This document shows positions 1 to 8,054 of a stretch of DNA of 64,000 nt, in pieces. The notes beneath the pieces were generated by a model. That model had not been told where the DNA came from. It worked only from the letters and a program-made list of their open reading frames with translations, and made no database searches. Position 1 is the stretch's first letter; each line of letters opens with the position of its first letter. The position numbers were made by a program, and so were the translations under genes. Location: assembly GCF_012911815.1 (NCBI RefSeq), contig NZ_JAATNW010000002.1, forward strand, positions 434,001 through 498,000, read 5' to 3'. This DNA comes from Alteromonas ponticola. Its GTDB lineage: Bacteria; Pseudomonadota; Gammaproteobacteria; Enterobacterales; Alteromonadaceae.

Positions 1-767
1 GCAATCATGCCTGCCGTCAGGTTACCAAAATTGCCACTGGGTACCGCGACTACCAACGCTTCACGTTGATGCTGAGGTATTTGGCTAAGCGCTTCGAAGT
101 AATAGCAAACCTGGGCCAGCAATCGACTGATGTTAATTGAGTTAGCCGAATTGAGATGCAGCCCCTCCCGTACTTCAGGATCATCAAACGCGGTTTTAAC
201 CAGCGTCTGGCAGGCATCAAAATCGCCCTCGACCGCGACGGTATGAATATTACCACCCAAGGTAGTAAACAATTTTTCCTGCAGCGGGCTAATTTTCCCT
301 TTGGGAAACAAAATCACCACGTTGATATTGTCTATGCCATGGAAGGCATGGGCTACGGCAGCTCCAGTATCACCAGAGGTGGCCGTGAGAATAGTGACCG
401 GGTCATCATTGGTCAGTCGCGCCAGGCATTGGGCCATAAAACGACCACCAAAATCTTTAAACGCCAGCGTTGGCCCGTGAAACAGCTCAAGCACCGATAT
501 TTTCTCATTTACCTCCACTACCGGCGCAGCAAACGTAAACGCATGCTGCACTATATCCGTTAGTTCTTGTTCCATCTCGTCGCCAAGCAGAGCTGATAAA
601 ATGTGGATACTTCGCTCAACGAATGGCATCGCCAATACTTCTTCAATGTTGTGCAGGGCAGGAATTTGTGTTGGAAAATACAATCCCTGATTTTTGCCCA
701 ATCCGCGTTTTAGCGCTTCGGCGAATGATGCAGTGTCTGTTGCGTCTTTTAAATTAGCTAATTTCAC
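1..767 (-). CDS. thrC: Threonine synthase (3' end beyond window)
   Basis: PLP enzyme converting O-phosphohomoserine to threonine, the last step of the pathway. Only the first 255 codons are in the window; the rest lies to the left. The start is a GTG at 767, preceded by AGAGG about 7 nt upstream, and gives VKLANLKDAT. The PLP-lysine region reads LAFKDFGGRF with the lysine at residue 104, followed by TATSGDTGAA near residue 127 and VPSGNFGNLTAG at the window edge, all typical of ThrC. It is third in the thrA-thrB-thrC operon, 68 bp behind thrB. No internal terminator is visible in that gap, so it should share the attenuated thr transcript. Confidence 0.96.
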   Translation of the reverse strand, partial: MKLANLKDATDTASFAEALKRGLGKNQGLYFPTQIPALHNIEEVLAMPFVERSIHILSALLGDEMEQELTDIVQHAFTFAAPVVEVNEKISVLELFHGPTLAFKDFGGRFMAQCLARLTNDDPVTILTATSGDTGAAVAHAFHGIDNINVVILFPKGKISPLQEKLFTTLGGNIHTVAVEGDFDACQTLVKTAFDDPEVREGLHLNSANSINISRLLAQVCYYFEALSQIPQHQREALVVAVPSGNFGNLTAGMI

Positions 768-835
768 TTCACAGCCTCTGAATACTTAATGATTTTTTTG
801 CAACGATATAAGTTCAACGTTTTACTTTGTAGGGG

Positions 836-1792
836 TCAGCCCGTCACTGTCGCGCCTTGGTTTTCAACTCTACACACTTTAGTAAAACCCTTGTCCGTTT
901 GGATATACTGCTGAGCCAGCACTTTTTCAACCTGCAGGGCAATATCCAGGCTTTCACAAATCGCAAACACCGTGGGACCAGAGCCCGAAATACCAAACGC
1001 ACTGGCACCTGACGAAATGCAGGCTTGCCTTGCCTCATCAAATCCCGGAAGTAAGCGTTTTCGGTGTGGTTCAGCAATAACGTCGTGGATCACCGCACTG
1101 GCCATTTTTGCGTTCTGGGTGTGTAGTGCCTGAATGAAAACCGCCAACTGCCGTCCGAAGGTTAATGTATCTTGCAGCGAATATGAAGCAGGAAGGATCT
1201 TACGTGCTTCGGCAGTTGAAACGTTAATTCCAGCGTAGCAGATTACCCAATACCACTCTGAGATGACGGGCAGTTTTACCGCAATACTTTCGGTGAGTCC
1301 TGTCATTAAGGTGATCCCGCCCAAAAAGCTGGGAGCGACATTGTCATAGTGAATGCTGCCGCTGATTTGTCCTTCCATCTCACCCATCAGAGTCAGTAGC
1401 TGATGATCAGATAGGGGGGCGTCAAAATAAGCGTTCAAGCCAACTAGTGCAGCAACAATAGAGCTCGCACTGGAGCCCAGGCCACTGCCAATCGGTAAAT
1501 TTTTGCGTAAAGTAACCTTTATCGGCGCATTGATCGCATCACTATTGCCACATGCTTCTATGAAACGCTGGTAGCATTGAAAAACAATGTTCTCACGGGG
1601 TTCGGTGGGCAGTTTGTTAGCGAATTGTCCGTCCACCGCAAACTCAAACAGCACGGGGCCGGTAGCCGATTCTATTTCGACTTCATCGCCTATTTTGCTT
1701 CCATCTACGGGCGCAAGCGCTGCGCCCAGTATATCAAACCCCAGACTGACATTGCCTATTGAAGCAGGTGCGTACGCCGTTGTTTTTTTCAT
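836..1792 (-). CDS. thrB: Homoserine kinase
   Basis: GHMP-family kinase that phosphorylates homoserine to O-phosphohomoserine with ATP in the cytoplasm. The protein has 318 residues, close to the usual 310. The N-terminal motif YAPASIGNVSLGFD (7-20) and the ATP-binding loop PIGSGLGSSAS (100-110) are intact, and a C-terminal GHMP motif FGISGSGPTVFAI is present. The ATG at 1792 follows AGAGG at 7 nt spacing and lies 16 bp after the thrA stop, so it is the second gene of the thr operon. Nothing is unusual in the sequence. Confidence 0.97.
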   Translation of the reverse strand: MKKTTAYAPASIGNVSLGFDILGAALAPVDGSKIGDEVEIESATGPVLFEFAVDGQFANKLPTEPRENIVFQCYQRFIEACGNSDAINAPIKVTLRKNLPIGSGLGSSASSIVAALVGLNAYFDAPLSDHQLLTLMGEMEGQISGSIHYDNVAPSFLGGITLMTGLTESIAVKLPVISEWYWVICYAGINVSTAEARKILPASYSLQDTLTFGRQLAVFIQALHTQNAKMASAVIHDVIAEPHRKRLLPGFDEARQACISSGASAFGISGSGPTVFAICESLDIALQVEKVLAQQYIQTDKGFTKVCRVENQGATVTG

Positions 1793-1808
1793 TTAACCTC
1801 TACATAAA

Positions 1809-4274
1809 CTAATGAATGGTTTGCTTCCATGGCATGGTGCGCAATATGTCAGCAAAAACTCCTGCCGCTGTAACGGTACCTCCTGCACCATATCCACGAA
1901 TCACATAGGGAATTGGTTGATAATAATCGCTACTGATAGCCAGTGCATTTTCGCCGTCTTTTACTGCGGCCAGCGGGTGACTGGTGGGTACGGCCTGAAT
2001 GCTTACCTTACACGTTTTCCCCTCAATACTGCCAATATATCGTAAAACTTTTTGTTCACTGGTCGCACTTGCGATCCGATCGCTGAATGCTTCATCCAGT
2101 TCACCCAGGGATTGCATGAATTCATCAATTGACTGCTCGTCACCAAAGCCCTGAGGCAACACCGATTCGATTTGGATATCCGATAATTCCAATTCCAAAT
2201 CGGCCTCCCTTGCCATAATCAATAACTTACGGGCAACATCCATTCCACTCAAATCGTCTCTGGGATCGGGTTCTGTGTAGCCGTTTTCTTTCGCCAGGCG
2301 CGTGGCTTCAGAAAGTGTCATGCCTTCCTCTAATTTGCCAAACACATAGGACAGACTCCCGGATAAGATCCCTTCGAAGCGATGCAAGGTGTCGCCTGCA
2401 CTAAACAATTTTTGCAGGTTATCGATAACCGGCAGCCCTGCCCCCACCGTTGTTTCATATAAGTATTGGCGGCTGGTTTGTAACGCTGTTTCACGCAATT
2501 TACGATAATAAGCCAGGGTATCGGTATTGGCTTTTTTGTTAGGGGTAACCACATGAAAACCTTGTTCCATCATAGTGACGTATTGCGAAGCGACCGCCGC
2601 GTTGCTGGTACAGTCCACAATAACCGGATTGACCAGACTGTTACGGTTTACAAAATCTCTGAGCGTATCGATACTGAATGTTTCCGCGGCCTCACTTAAT
2701 TTCCCCGGCCAATCGTTGGTGATGTTAATACCATTACTATCCAACAGTAGTTTTTTGCTATTGGCAATGCCGAAGACATTAAGTTTAATATTTCGTTCCG
2801 CCAGGGCTGGCTGTTGGCGAGCAATCTGGTTTAACAGCTCTTTTCCCACATTGCCACAGCCAACCAAAAATACGTCTATGCTATGGCCTCTGGTAAAAAA
2901 ATTCTGATGTACCACCCGCACTGCTTTTTTTGCTTTGCTGCCTTCGATGACGGTTGATATTGAACGTTCTGAGGAGCCCTGAGCAATGGCAATATTATTA
3001 ACCCGGGCTTGTGCCAGCGCATTAAAGAAGCGGGCGGCCAACCCTTTGGTTTGTTTCATGCCATCGCCAACCAGGGTAACAATGGCCAAATCCCGCCGAA
3101 CCTCGATAGGCTCTAATAATTGATTTTGCAGTTCCAGCACAAATGCTTCTTCGAGTAAGTTCTGTGCTTTGGTGGCGTCTTTTGACTGAATACAAAAGCT
3201 GATGCTGTACTCGGAACTTGATTGAGTAATCAGGCTGATTGAAATGTTGGCGTTGGACATGACCTCGAATACCCGGCTAGCCATACCCACCATCCCTTTT
3301 AACCCCGGACCTGCCACATTGAACATGGTGACATTATCAAGCTGGGAAATCCCTTTTACCGATGTCCACACTTCACTGGCTTGATTCGAGATCAACGTGC
3401 CTGGTGCTTCTGGATTTAACGTATTGCGGATAAGACAGGGGATATGGTGCTGAGCAATGGGGCCAATGGTTTTCGGATGAAGCACCTTGGCCCCAAAATA
3501 GGATAGCTCCATCGCTTCCTGATAGGTCAGCTTGTCTAACAATACTGCGCCATCGACCTGATTCGGGTCAGCGTTATATACGCCATCAACATCGGTCCAG
3601 ATTTCGCAGCATTTGGCGTCGATACAGGCTGCTAGTACTGCTGCAGAGTAATCTGAGCCATTGCGCCCCAGTGTGACCTTTTCGCCGTCTTCATTGGCCG
3701 CGACAAAGCCTGGCATGACCAAGAGAAAACTGCCATCTACCGTCACCTCAGAGAAACGCGCTCGACTCAGTGCGACATCGGCAATACTATCCAGGTAGTC
3801 GCCTTCGGCTACAATCAGTGCTTTCGGATCGAGCAAATGATTGGCAATGTTGGTTGCATCCAGCATTGCAGTAAAAAGGGTAACGCTAATATATTCGCCA
3901 ATTGAAAGAATGCTGGCGGCAACCGGATCTGGCACACAGCGAAGCAATTTTATGCCTTCCAACTGCTCTGAAAGTTGGGTCAGCTGCGTAGAGATAAAGC
4001 GGTCAACCCTTTCAAAATCGAATTGCTTGAGCTCTGCTTTAAGATCTGTGGCGATTTCATTAACCGTGTTTTTAAGCAGCGCAAGTAAAGGCAGATAATC
4101 TTCCCCTTGCGAGGCCTGTTCACACAACGAAGCCAGCGCATTGGTGACTCCCTTAGGCGCAGATAACACCACCGCTGCCCCGTCGGTTTGATGAGTTGCC
4201 ACACTGATGGACATAACGCGCAGGTATTTTTGCGCATCGGCTAAAGACGAGCCACCAAACTTCAACACTTTCAT
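1809..4274 (-). CDS. thrA: Bifunctional aspartokinase I / homoserine dehydrogenase I
   Basis: Fused enzyme of 821 residues for the first and third steps of the aspartate pathway: aspartate to aspartyl phosphate, and aspartate semialdehyde to homoserine. The aspartokinase domain starts with VLKFGGSSLA (3-12). A central regulatory region with ACT-type repeats spans roughly 310-460. The NAD(P)-binding loop of the dehydrogenase, VGCGNVGKELL, begins near residue 470, and the C-terminal half carries GILSGSLSY and DDLSGMDVARK. Length matches E. coli ThrA (820). The ATG at 4274 follows GGAAGGAG. Allosteric inhibition by threonine is expected from the family; transcription is probably governed by the upstream leader and terminator. 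Confidence 0.98.
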   Translation of the reverse strand: MKVLKFGGSSLADAQKYLRVMSISVATHQTDGAAVVLSAPKGVTNALASLCEQASQGEDYLPLLALLKNTVNEIATDLKAELKQFDFERVDRFISTQLTQLSEQLEGIKLLRCVPDPVAASILSIGEYISVTLFTAMLDATNIANHLLDPKALIVAEGDYLDSIADVALSRARFSEVTVDGSFLLVMPGFVAANEDGEKVTLGRNGSDYSAAVLAACIDAKCCEIWTDVDGVYNADPNQVDGAVLLDKLTYQEAMELSYFGAKVLHPKTIGPIAQHHIPCLIRNTLNPEAPGTLISNQASEVWTSVKGISQLDNVTMFNVAGPGLKGMVGMASRVFEVMSNANISISLITQSSSEYSISFCIQSKDATKAQNLLEEAFVLELQNQLLEPIEVRRDLAIVTLVGDGMKQTKGLAARFFNALAQARVNNIAIAQGSSERSISTVIEGSKAKKAVRVVHQNFFTRGHSIDVFLVGCGNVGKELLNQIARQQPALAERNIKLNVFGIANSKKLLLDSNGINITNDWPGKLSEAAETFSIDTLRDFVNRNSLVNPVIVDCTSNAAVASQYVTMMEQGFHVVTPNKKANTDTLAYYRKLRETALQTSRQYLYETTVGAGLPVIDNLQKLFSAGDTLHRFEGILSGSLSYVFGKLEEGMTLSEATRLAKENGYTEPDPRDDLSGMDVARKLLIMAREADLELELSDIQIESVLPQGFGDEQSIDEFMQSLGELDEAFSDRIASATSEQKVLRYIGSIEGKTCKVSIQAVPTSHPLAAVKDGENALAISSDYYQPIPYVIRGYGAGGTVTAAGVFADILRTMPWKQTIH

Positions 4275-4307
4275 TTGTTACTCCTTCCCCTGTATCTATG
4301 GCAACTT

Positions 4308-4342
4308 AAAAAAAAACCCGCTCCTGGTGGGGGCGGGTTTTT
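4308..4342 (-). terminator. thr operon attenuator (intrinsic terminator)
   Basis: A perfect 10-bp stem (4312-4321 with 4333-4342, core CCCGC/GCGGG) with an 11-nt loop, read on the minus strand into a run of nine T (4316 to 4308). It lies between the leader peptide stop (4364) and thrA (4274). The GGGCGG segment near the leader's end (4375-4380) is complementary to the CCGCCC of the terminator's 5' arm (4331-4336), so a competing antiterminator can form. The CCACC/GGTGG pairing of 4372-4376 with 4388-4392 could in turn block that. This is the usual layout of translation-coupled attenuation. Confidence 0.9.
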
Positions 4343-4363
4343 GGTTAATTCTAAACACGTGCA

Positions 4364-4432
4364 CTAACCAGCCACCGCCCTCTGTGAGGTGGTAATCATC
4401 ATCATGCCGGTGGTGCGAATTATTGCTTTCAT
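4364..4432 (-). CDS. thrL: thr operon leader peptide
   Basis: Short ORF of 22 codons reading MKAIIRTTGMMMITTSQRAV and ending AG, with the stop at 4364-4366. It carries four Thr codons (all ACC), three Ile codons and three consecutive Met codons at positions 10-12. It lies directly upstream of the attenuator, where E. coli has ThrL. Ribosome stalling on scarce Thr or Ile would favour the antiterminator. The Met run is not part of the E. coli leader and suggests that methionine supply may also be sensed. The ribosome binding site is poor (TTGAGC). The assignment rests on position and codon content, not on sequence similarity. Confidence 0.85.
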   Translation of the reverse strand: MKAIIRTTGMMMITTSQRAVAG

Positions 4433-4438
4433 GTGCTC

Positions 4439-4467
4439 AATTTGCCGTATAGACGTCTATATGTCAA
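4439..4467 (-). promoter_or_regulatory. Putative thr promoter with MetJ-like palindrome in the spacer
   Basis: On the minus strand a perfect -35 box TTGACA (4467-4462) is followed after 17 bp by a weak -10 candidate CAAATT (4444-4439). The spacer contains the 14-bp perfect palindrome TATAGACGTCTATA (4448-4461), whose centre AGACGTCT (4451-4458) equals the consensus 8-bp met box bound by MetJ. Neighbouring 8-mers on both sides match that box at 5 of 8 positions. With this -10 the transcript would start almost at the leader ATG, so the true -10 or start could differ. That the palindrome is an operator is inferred from symmetry and position. Confidence 0.55.
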
Positions 4468-4532
4468 CAGCCGAGTTGATAATTTTTTGTCCTTTTCAGA
4501 ATAAAAAAGCTTAATACACTCGACACCAAACT

Positions 4533-4558
4533 AAAAGCCCCTTAATTAAGGGGCTTTT
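4533..4558 (-). terminator. Terminator of the protease gene
   Basis: A 26-bp perfect palindrome centred on TTAATTAA, with GCCCC/GGGGC arms flanked by AAAA and TTTT, lies 19 bp after the stop of the minus-strand protease gene. It can fold in both directions. In the minus direction it ends in TTTTAG, so it most likely ends the protease mRNA and insulates the thr promoter region. Confidence 0.8.
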
Positions 4559-4576
4559 GTGTGATTGAATGCAAGT

Positions 4577-6529
4577 TTACTCGTTGCTGTAGGTCAAGGT
4601 CACGCCGCTAAACGGGCTTTTGCTACGCAGGCCTAACCACCATTCTCCTTCGGCAGGGTTATCAATCGCGCATGTCTGAGCATTGCCCGAGTCAGTGGAA
4701 CGACACTCATAGGTGCTGACCGAGGGCCAGCGTCCCGGACGAACGTACATGGAAATGTTGCCTTCACCGCCTTCTGTACTAAACGTGATCCTATTCGTTC
4801 CAGCACTCACCTCAAACGGCATCCTCACCCAACCACGGGTGTCAGAACCAATATTTTCGTAGGTTTCGGTAACGCCACTGATTGGCTCTTCTGTCTGACC
4901 GCCGGCTCCCTGGGATTCCGCCTCGTCTATGGTGTAAGTTAGTGTGACACCGCTAAACGCACTCTTACCGCGCAAGCCTACCCACCATTCATCTTCTGCC
5001 GGATTCTCGATGGTACATTCTTCAGAATTACCCTCATTGTATGAGCGACAGTCAAAGGTACTCACTGAAGGCCAGCGGCCCGATCTTATATACATGGCGA
5101 TATCGCCCTCACCGCCACTGGTGCGAAAAGTAATGCTGTTCACGCCCGCTGGCACCTGAAATGGCATTCTTACCCAGCCGCGCACGTCCGAACCGATATT
5201 TTCAATTGTCTGGGTGACACCCTGGCCAGGTTCCTCTGGCTCAGGTTCCACCTGACTACCCGCTGCACAACTTTGATTAGACAAATAGTCATAGGCACGT
5301 TTCGTTTTTACAATGCCATATCCGTAATAATTATCCCGACCAGCGCTGCCTCTGTCTTCCGCTGTCACTGTAAGCGCCTGACGAATTTCCGCATTGGTAC
5401 ATTGCGGATAAAAACTCCATAGCAACGCCGCAGCGCCTGAAACATGAGGCGTAGCCATTGAGGTTCCGCTCATGGTCGCATATCGATCCACCGGATAAGT
5501 GGACTTCACTGACGACCCGGGCGCGGCTAGCTCTACCTTATTGTTGTACTGGGAATAACTTGCGCGATTACCGTTTGACTGCACCGCAGCCACGGAGATA
5601 ACCGCATCGTAGGATGCCGGATAGGATTTGGCGCTAGTACCTGCATTACCTGCCGCAGCAACTAGCAACATTCCATCGTCACTGAACGCCTGCATCGCGT
5701 CGCGTTCCGCTGCCGACGAATAGCTGCCACCCAGACTCATATTAACCACATTGGCACCTGCGTCCTTACATTGCTCAACTGCGCCGATAAGGTCAGACGC
5801 ATAGGTCCAGTCACCGTTATCATTGAAAATTTTCACGACATGTAACGCGACACCGGGATATACCCCTACCACACCGACATTGTTATCCAATGCACTGATA
5901 GTGCCCGCCACATGCGTTCCATGACCGTGTCCATCGTTGTACCAGTTTCCCACCTGGGCATTGTTGCTATTACCGGTTAAACCACTGTTTGCATCGGGTA
6001 GATCGCTATGCCCGCGGTTAATACCGGTATCAATGACACAGACTTTACCGGCAGCGGTATCACTTTGGACCAACTGGTCGGCCTCTACCATGTTATAACC
6101 ATAAGGAGTCGACTGTGCCATCAATTCGCGTTTGTGGTCGATAGAGATCCTTTTTACATCGCGACGTTTTTTAAGTGCCGCCAGCGCACCTTTATCTAGT
6201 TCAGCCACCACTATTTTTTGCTTATTCAGCACTTTAAGTGTTCTACCTTGTACTGCGGCCACGGCTGACCTGGCGGCTGCCTGACTAAATCTTTTGGCCG
6301 TGCCAGTCACGCCCGACTGAATTTGTGTTGCATCTTCGTTTTCAAAGAATTCAACGATATAACGCTGTTCCGCGTTCGCACCTATCACGCGATTTAACGA
6401 ATCTTGCAATAGCAGGCTGAAGGCTGAATCATCATTTACCTGATTGGTAGGTGTTTGCACCGCGGCGGCGACCGACGCGCTGAGTAAACCTGCAGAAAGA
6501 AGAGTAAATGACTGAAATTTATTGAACAT
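4577..6529 (-). CDS. Secreted subtilisin-like serine protease with two C-terminal PPC domains
   Basis: Exported S8-family endopeptidase of 650 residues. A Sec signal peptide (1-23, ending SVAAA) is followed by an inhibitor I9-type propeptide to about residue 135. The catalytic triad is visible: Asp167 in VIDTG, His203 in HGTHVAGT, and Ser357 in GTSMATPHVSGAAALL, with the oxyanion Asn295 in AAAGN. After a Glu/Pro-rich linker (about 427-436) come two similar domains (about 438-540 and 557-650), each beginning TxxNIGSDxRGWVRMPF and ending FSGVTLTY, which fit bacterial pre-peptidase C-terminal (PPC) domains. These are usually removed on maturation. The gene has its own terminator and stands alone. 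Confidence 0.93.
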   Translation of the reverse strand: MFNKFQSFTLLSAGLLSASVAAAVQTPTNQVNDDSAFSLLLQDSLNRVIGANAEQRYIVEFFENEDATQIQSGVTGTAKRFSQAAARSAVAAVQGRTLKVLNKQKIVVAELDKGALAALKKRRDVKRISIDHKRELMAQSTPYGYNMVEADQLVQSDTAAGKVCVIDTGINRGHSDLPDANSGLTGNSNNAQVGNWYNDGHGHGTHVAGTISALDNNVGVVGVYPGVALHVVKIFNDNGDWTYASDLIGAVEQCKDAGANVVNMSLGGSYSSAAERDAMQAFSDDGMLLVAAAGNAGTSAKSYPASYDAVISVAAVQSNGNRASYSQYNNKVELAAPGSSVKSTYPVDRYATMSGTSMATPHVSGAAALLWSFYPQCTNAEIRQALTVTAEDRGSAGRDNYYGYGIVKTKRAYDYLSNQSCAAGSQVEPEPEEPGQGVTQTIENIGSDVRGWVRMPFQVPAGVNSITFRTSGGEGDIAMYIRSGRWPSVSTFDCRSYNEGNSEECTIENPAEDEWWVGLRGKSAFSGVTLTYTIDEAESQGAGGQTEEPISGVTETYENIGSDTRGWVRMPFEVSAGTNRITFSTEGGEGNISMYVRPGRWPSVSTYECRSTDSGNAQTCAIDNPAEGEWWLGLRSKSPFSGVTLTYSNE

Positions 6530-6829
6530 AACTATCCCATTACTGATATTACGACTGCTTCAAATAGGAATGAATTGAGGCAATTAAACGAAACGAGTTT
6601 AAAACTGCATAAAACCCGTAATGATGTGCTTGCTGCACTGTGCAGTGAGCAATGGCTTGTGGAACGTGCAAATTATATCGGCAATAGGGGCAGCTACTGA
6701 AAGGCTTAATCCCTGATTCGCCATTAAGATATTTTAATATTTGTAACTATCGGGCGTTTCATTGTGCGCCGGTGATCTAACAAGTCGTTAAAAGAGAAGA
6801 AAAAATAATGGAAACCTGAGGACAAAACC
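6530..6829. other. Intergenic region between divergent protease and dehydrogenase genes
   Basis: About 300 bp with no gene that I can support. It must hold the promoters of the two divergent genes, but no box pair is convincing. A 13-bp quasi-palindrome CTGCACTGTGCAG sits at 6633-6645. The ribosome binding site of the dehydrogenase, CTGAGGAC, ends 6 bp before its ATG. Confidence 0.5.
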
Positions 6830-7507
6830 ATGCATCAGAAGATTGTATTAATTACCGGCGCATCAAGCGGAATTGGCGCAGCCACAGCTAAAAAGCTTGT
6901 CTCTAATGGTCATAAAGTAGCCTTGACCGCACGAAGTGAAGGCAAATTAAATAAATTGATGAGCCAGTTTGGTCGCGAAGCTTGCCGTATTTACCCCGCC
7001 GATGCCACAGACCCAAGCGCGCTTGAGGCGGTAATTAAACAGGCAGCAGATGAATTTGGGAAGTTAGATTGCGTGTTTGCGAACGCGGGCAAAGGCGTTT
7101 CCACTCCTGGCACCGAAAACGGTGATATCAAGGAATGGCAGTCAATGCTGAATATCAATATTAATGCGTTGTTGTACACCGCTAAATTCAGCCTCCCCTA
7201 CCTTAAAAAAACCAAAGGGCAATTTATTCTTACCAGTTCAGCCGCTGGCAGAGCTACGTTGAAGGGATCAATTTACGGCGCCAGCAAATGGTTCGCCTAT
7301 GGTTTTGGTCAGAATTTAGCAGAAGAAATGAAAGAATGGGGCGGACGTTGCACAACTATCTGCCCGGGCATGGTGAATACACCCTTTTTTGATGAACCCA
7401 AAGAAGACAAGCTGCAACCTGAAGATGTGGCTGACGCGGTTGCATTTGCTATTGAAGCTGAACACCGCAATAGTGTGCGGGAAATTTATTTGATGCCAAC
7501 TAATTAA
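6830..7507 (+). CDS. Short-chain dehydrogenase/reductase
   Basis: NAD(P)-dependent oxidoreductase of the SDR family, 225 residues, cytoplasmic, substrate unknown. The Rossmann motif TGASSGIG is at residues 9-16, NAG at about 85-87, the catalytic serine in LTSSAAG (136-137), and YxxxK as Tyr149-Lys153. The length is typical of a classical SDR with a short C-terminal end. The start has a good GAGGAC ribosome binding site. It ends 19 bp from the stop of the convergent receiver gene. Neither neighbour indicates a pathway. Confidence 0.88.
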   Translation: MHQKIVLITGASSGIGAATAKKLVSNGHKVALTARSEGKLNKLMSQFGREACRIYPADATDPSALEAVIKQAADEFGKLDCVFANAGKGVSTPGTENGDIKEWQSMLNININALLYTAKFSLPYLKKTKGQFILTSSAAGRATLKGSIYGASKWFAYGFGQNLAEEMKEWGGRCTTICPGMVNTPFFDEPKEDKLQPEDVADAVAFAIEAEHRNSVREIYLMPTN

Positions 7508-7526
7508 TACGCAGGATAAGACCAGC

Positions 7527-7892
7527 TTAATACAATCCAAATCGTTGCAAAATCGGGTGAAGTTGACCCGATTTGATCGGTTTGGGTATAAAATCTAAGG
7601 CGCCAAGCTGCATGACTCGTGTTCGCATTTGCGGCTGGATATCGCCTGATACCACCACCACAAACACATCCAGCGCGCGACGACGAATTTCTTCCAACAC
7701 ACCGATACCGTCCAGCACCGGCATGGTTAAATCCAGCAGTAATACTTCAATGGCATGCTCAATTATGACTGAAATGGCTTCTTCACCGTTGCTGGCCTGG
7801 TGAACTTCGGTAGCGAACCCGTCCGGCAAACTCCTTGTGGCCAGTTTTCGCGCTAGCGAGGAATCATCGCAAATTAACACTTTAAAACTCAC
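7527..7892 (-). CDS. Stand-alone CheY-like response regulator
   Basis: Single-domain receiver protein, 121 residues, no output domain. The acidic pair in LICDDSS (Asp9-Asp10), phosphoacceptor Asp54 in LLLDLTMP, Ser82 in VVSGD and Lys104 in PKPIK are all present, so it should be phosphorylatable. No histidine kinase or chemotaxis gene is adjacent. In related bacteria such receivers may pair with CheC/CheX-like phosphatases, none of which is seen here. The gene is divergent from aceK, with 162 bp between them. Confidence 0.88.
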   Translation of the reverse strand: MSFKVLICDDSSLARKLATRSLPDGFATEVHQASNGEEAISVIIEHAIEVLLLDLTMPVLDGIGVLEEIRRRALDVFVVVVSGDIQPQMRTRVMQLGALDFIPKPIKSGQLHPILQRFGLY

Positions 7893-8054
7893 ATCACTTC
7901 CTGTTTTGACACCTGAGCAGATAAAACAGCCGTTTATCCTGCGATTGTTAATAACGATAAATTACCGCAATCATGCTTGATTGCAATGGTTTTTTAGCAG
8001 TGGTTCAGCGTGCATCCTGTGGTATGGTGATGCCATCTTAGCCAGGAATTACCC

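Noticed and set aside
156-563. 135-codon ORF on the plus strand
   Set aside because: It is antisense to thrC, whose conserved motifs are intact on the minus strand.
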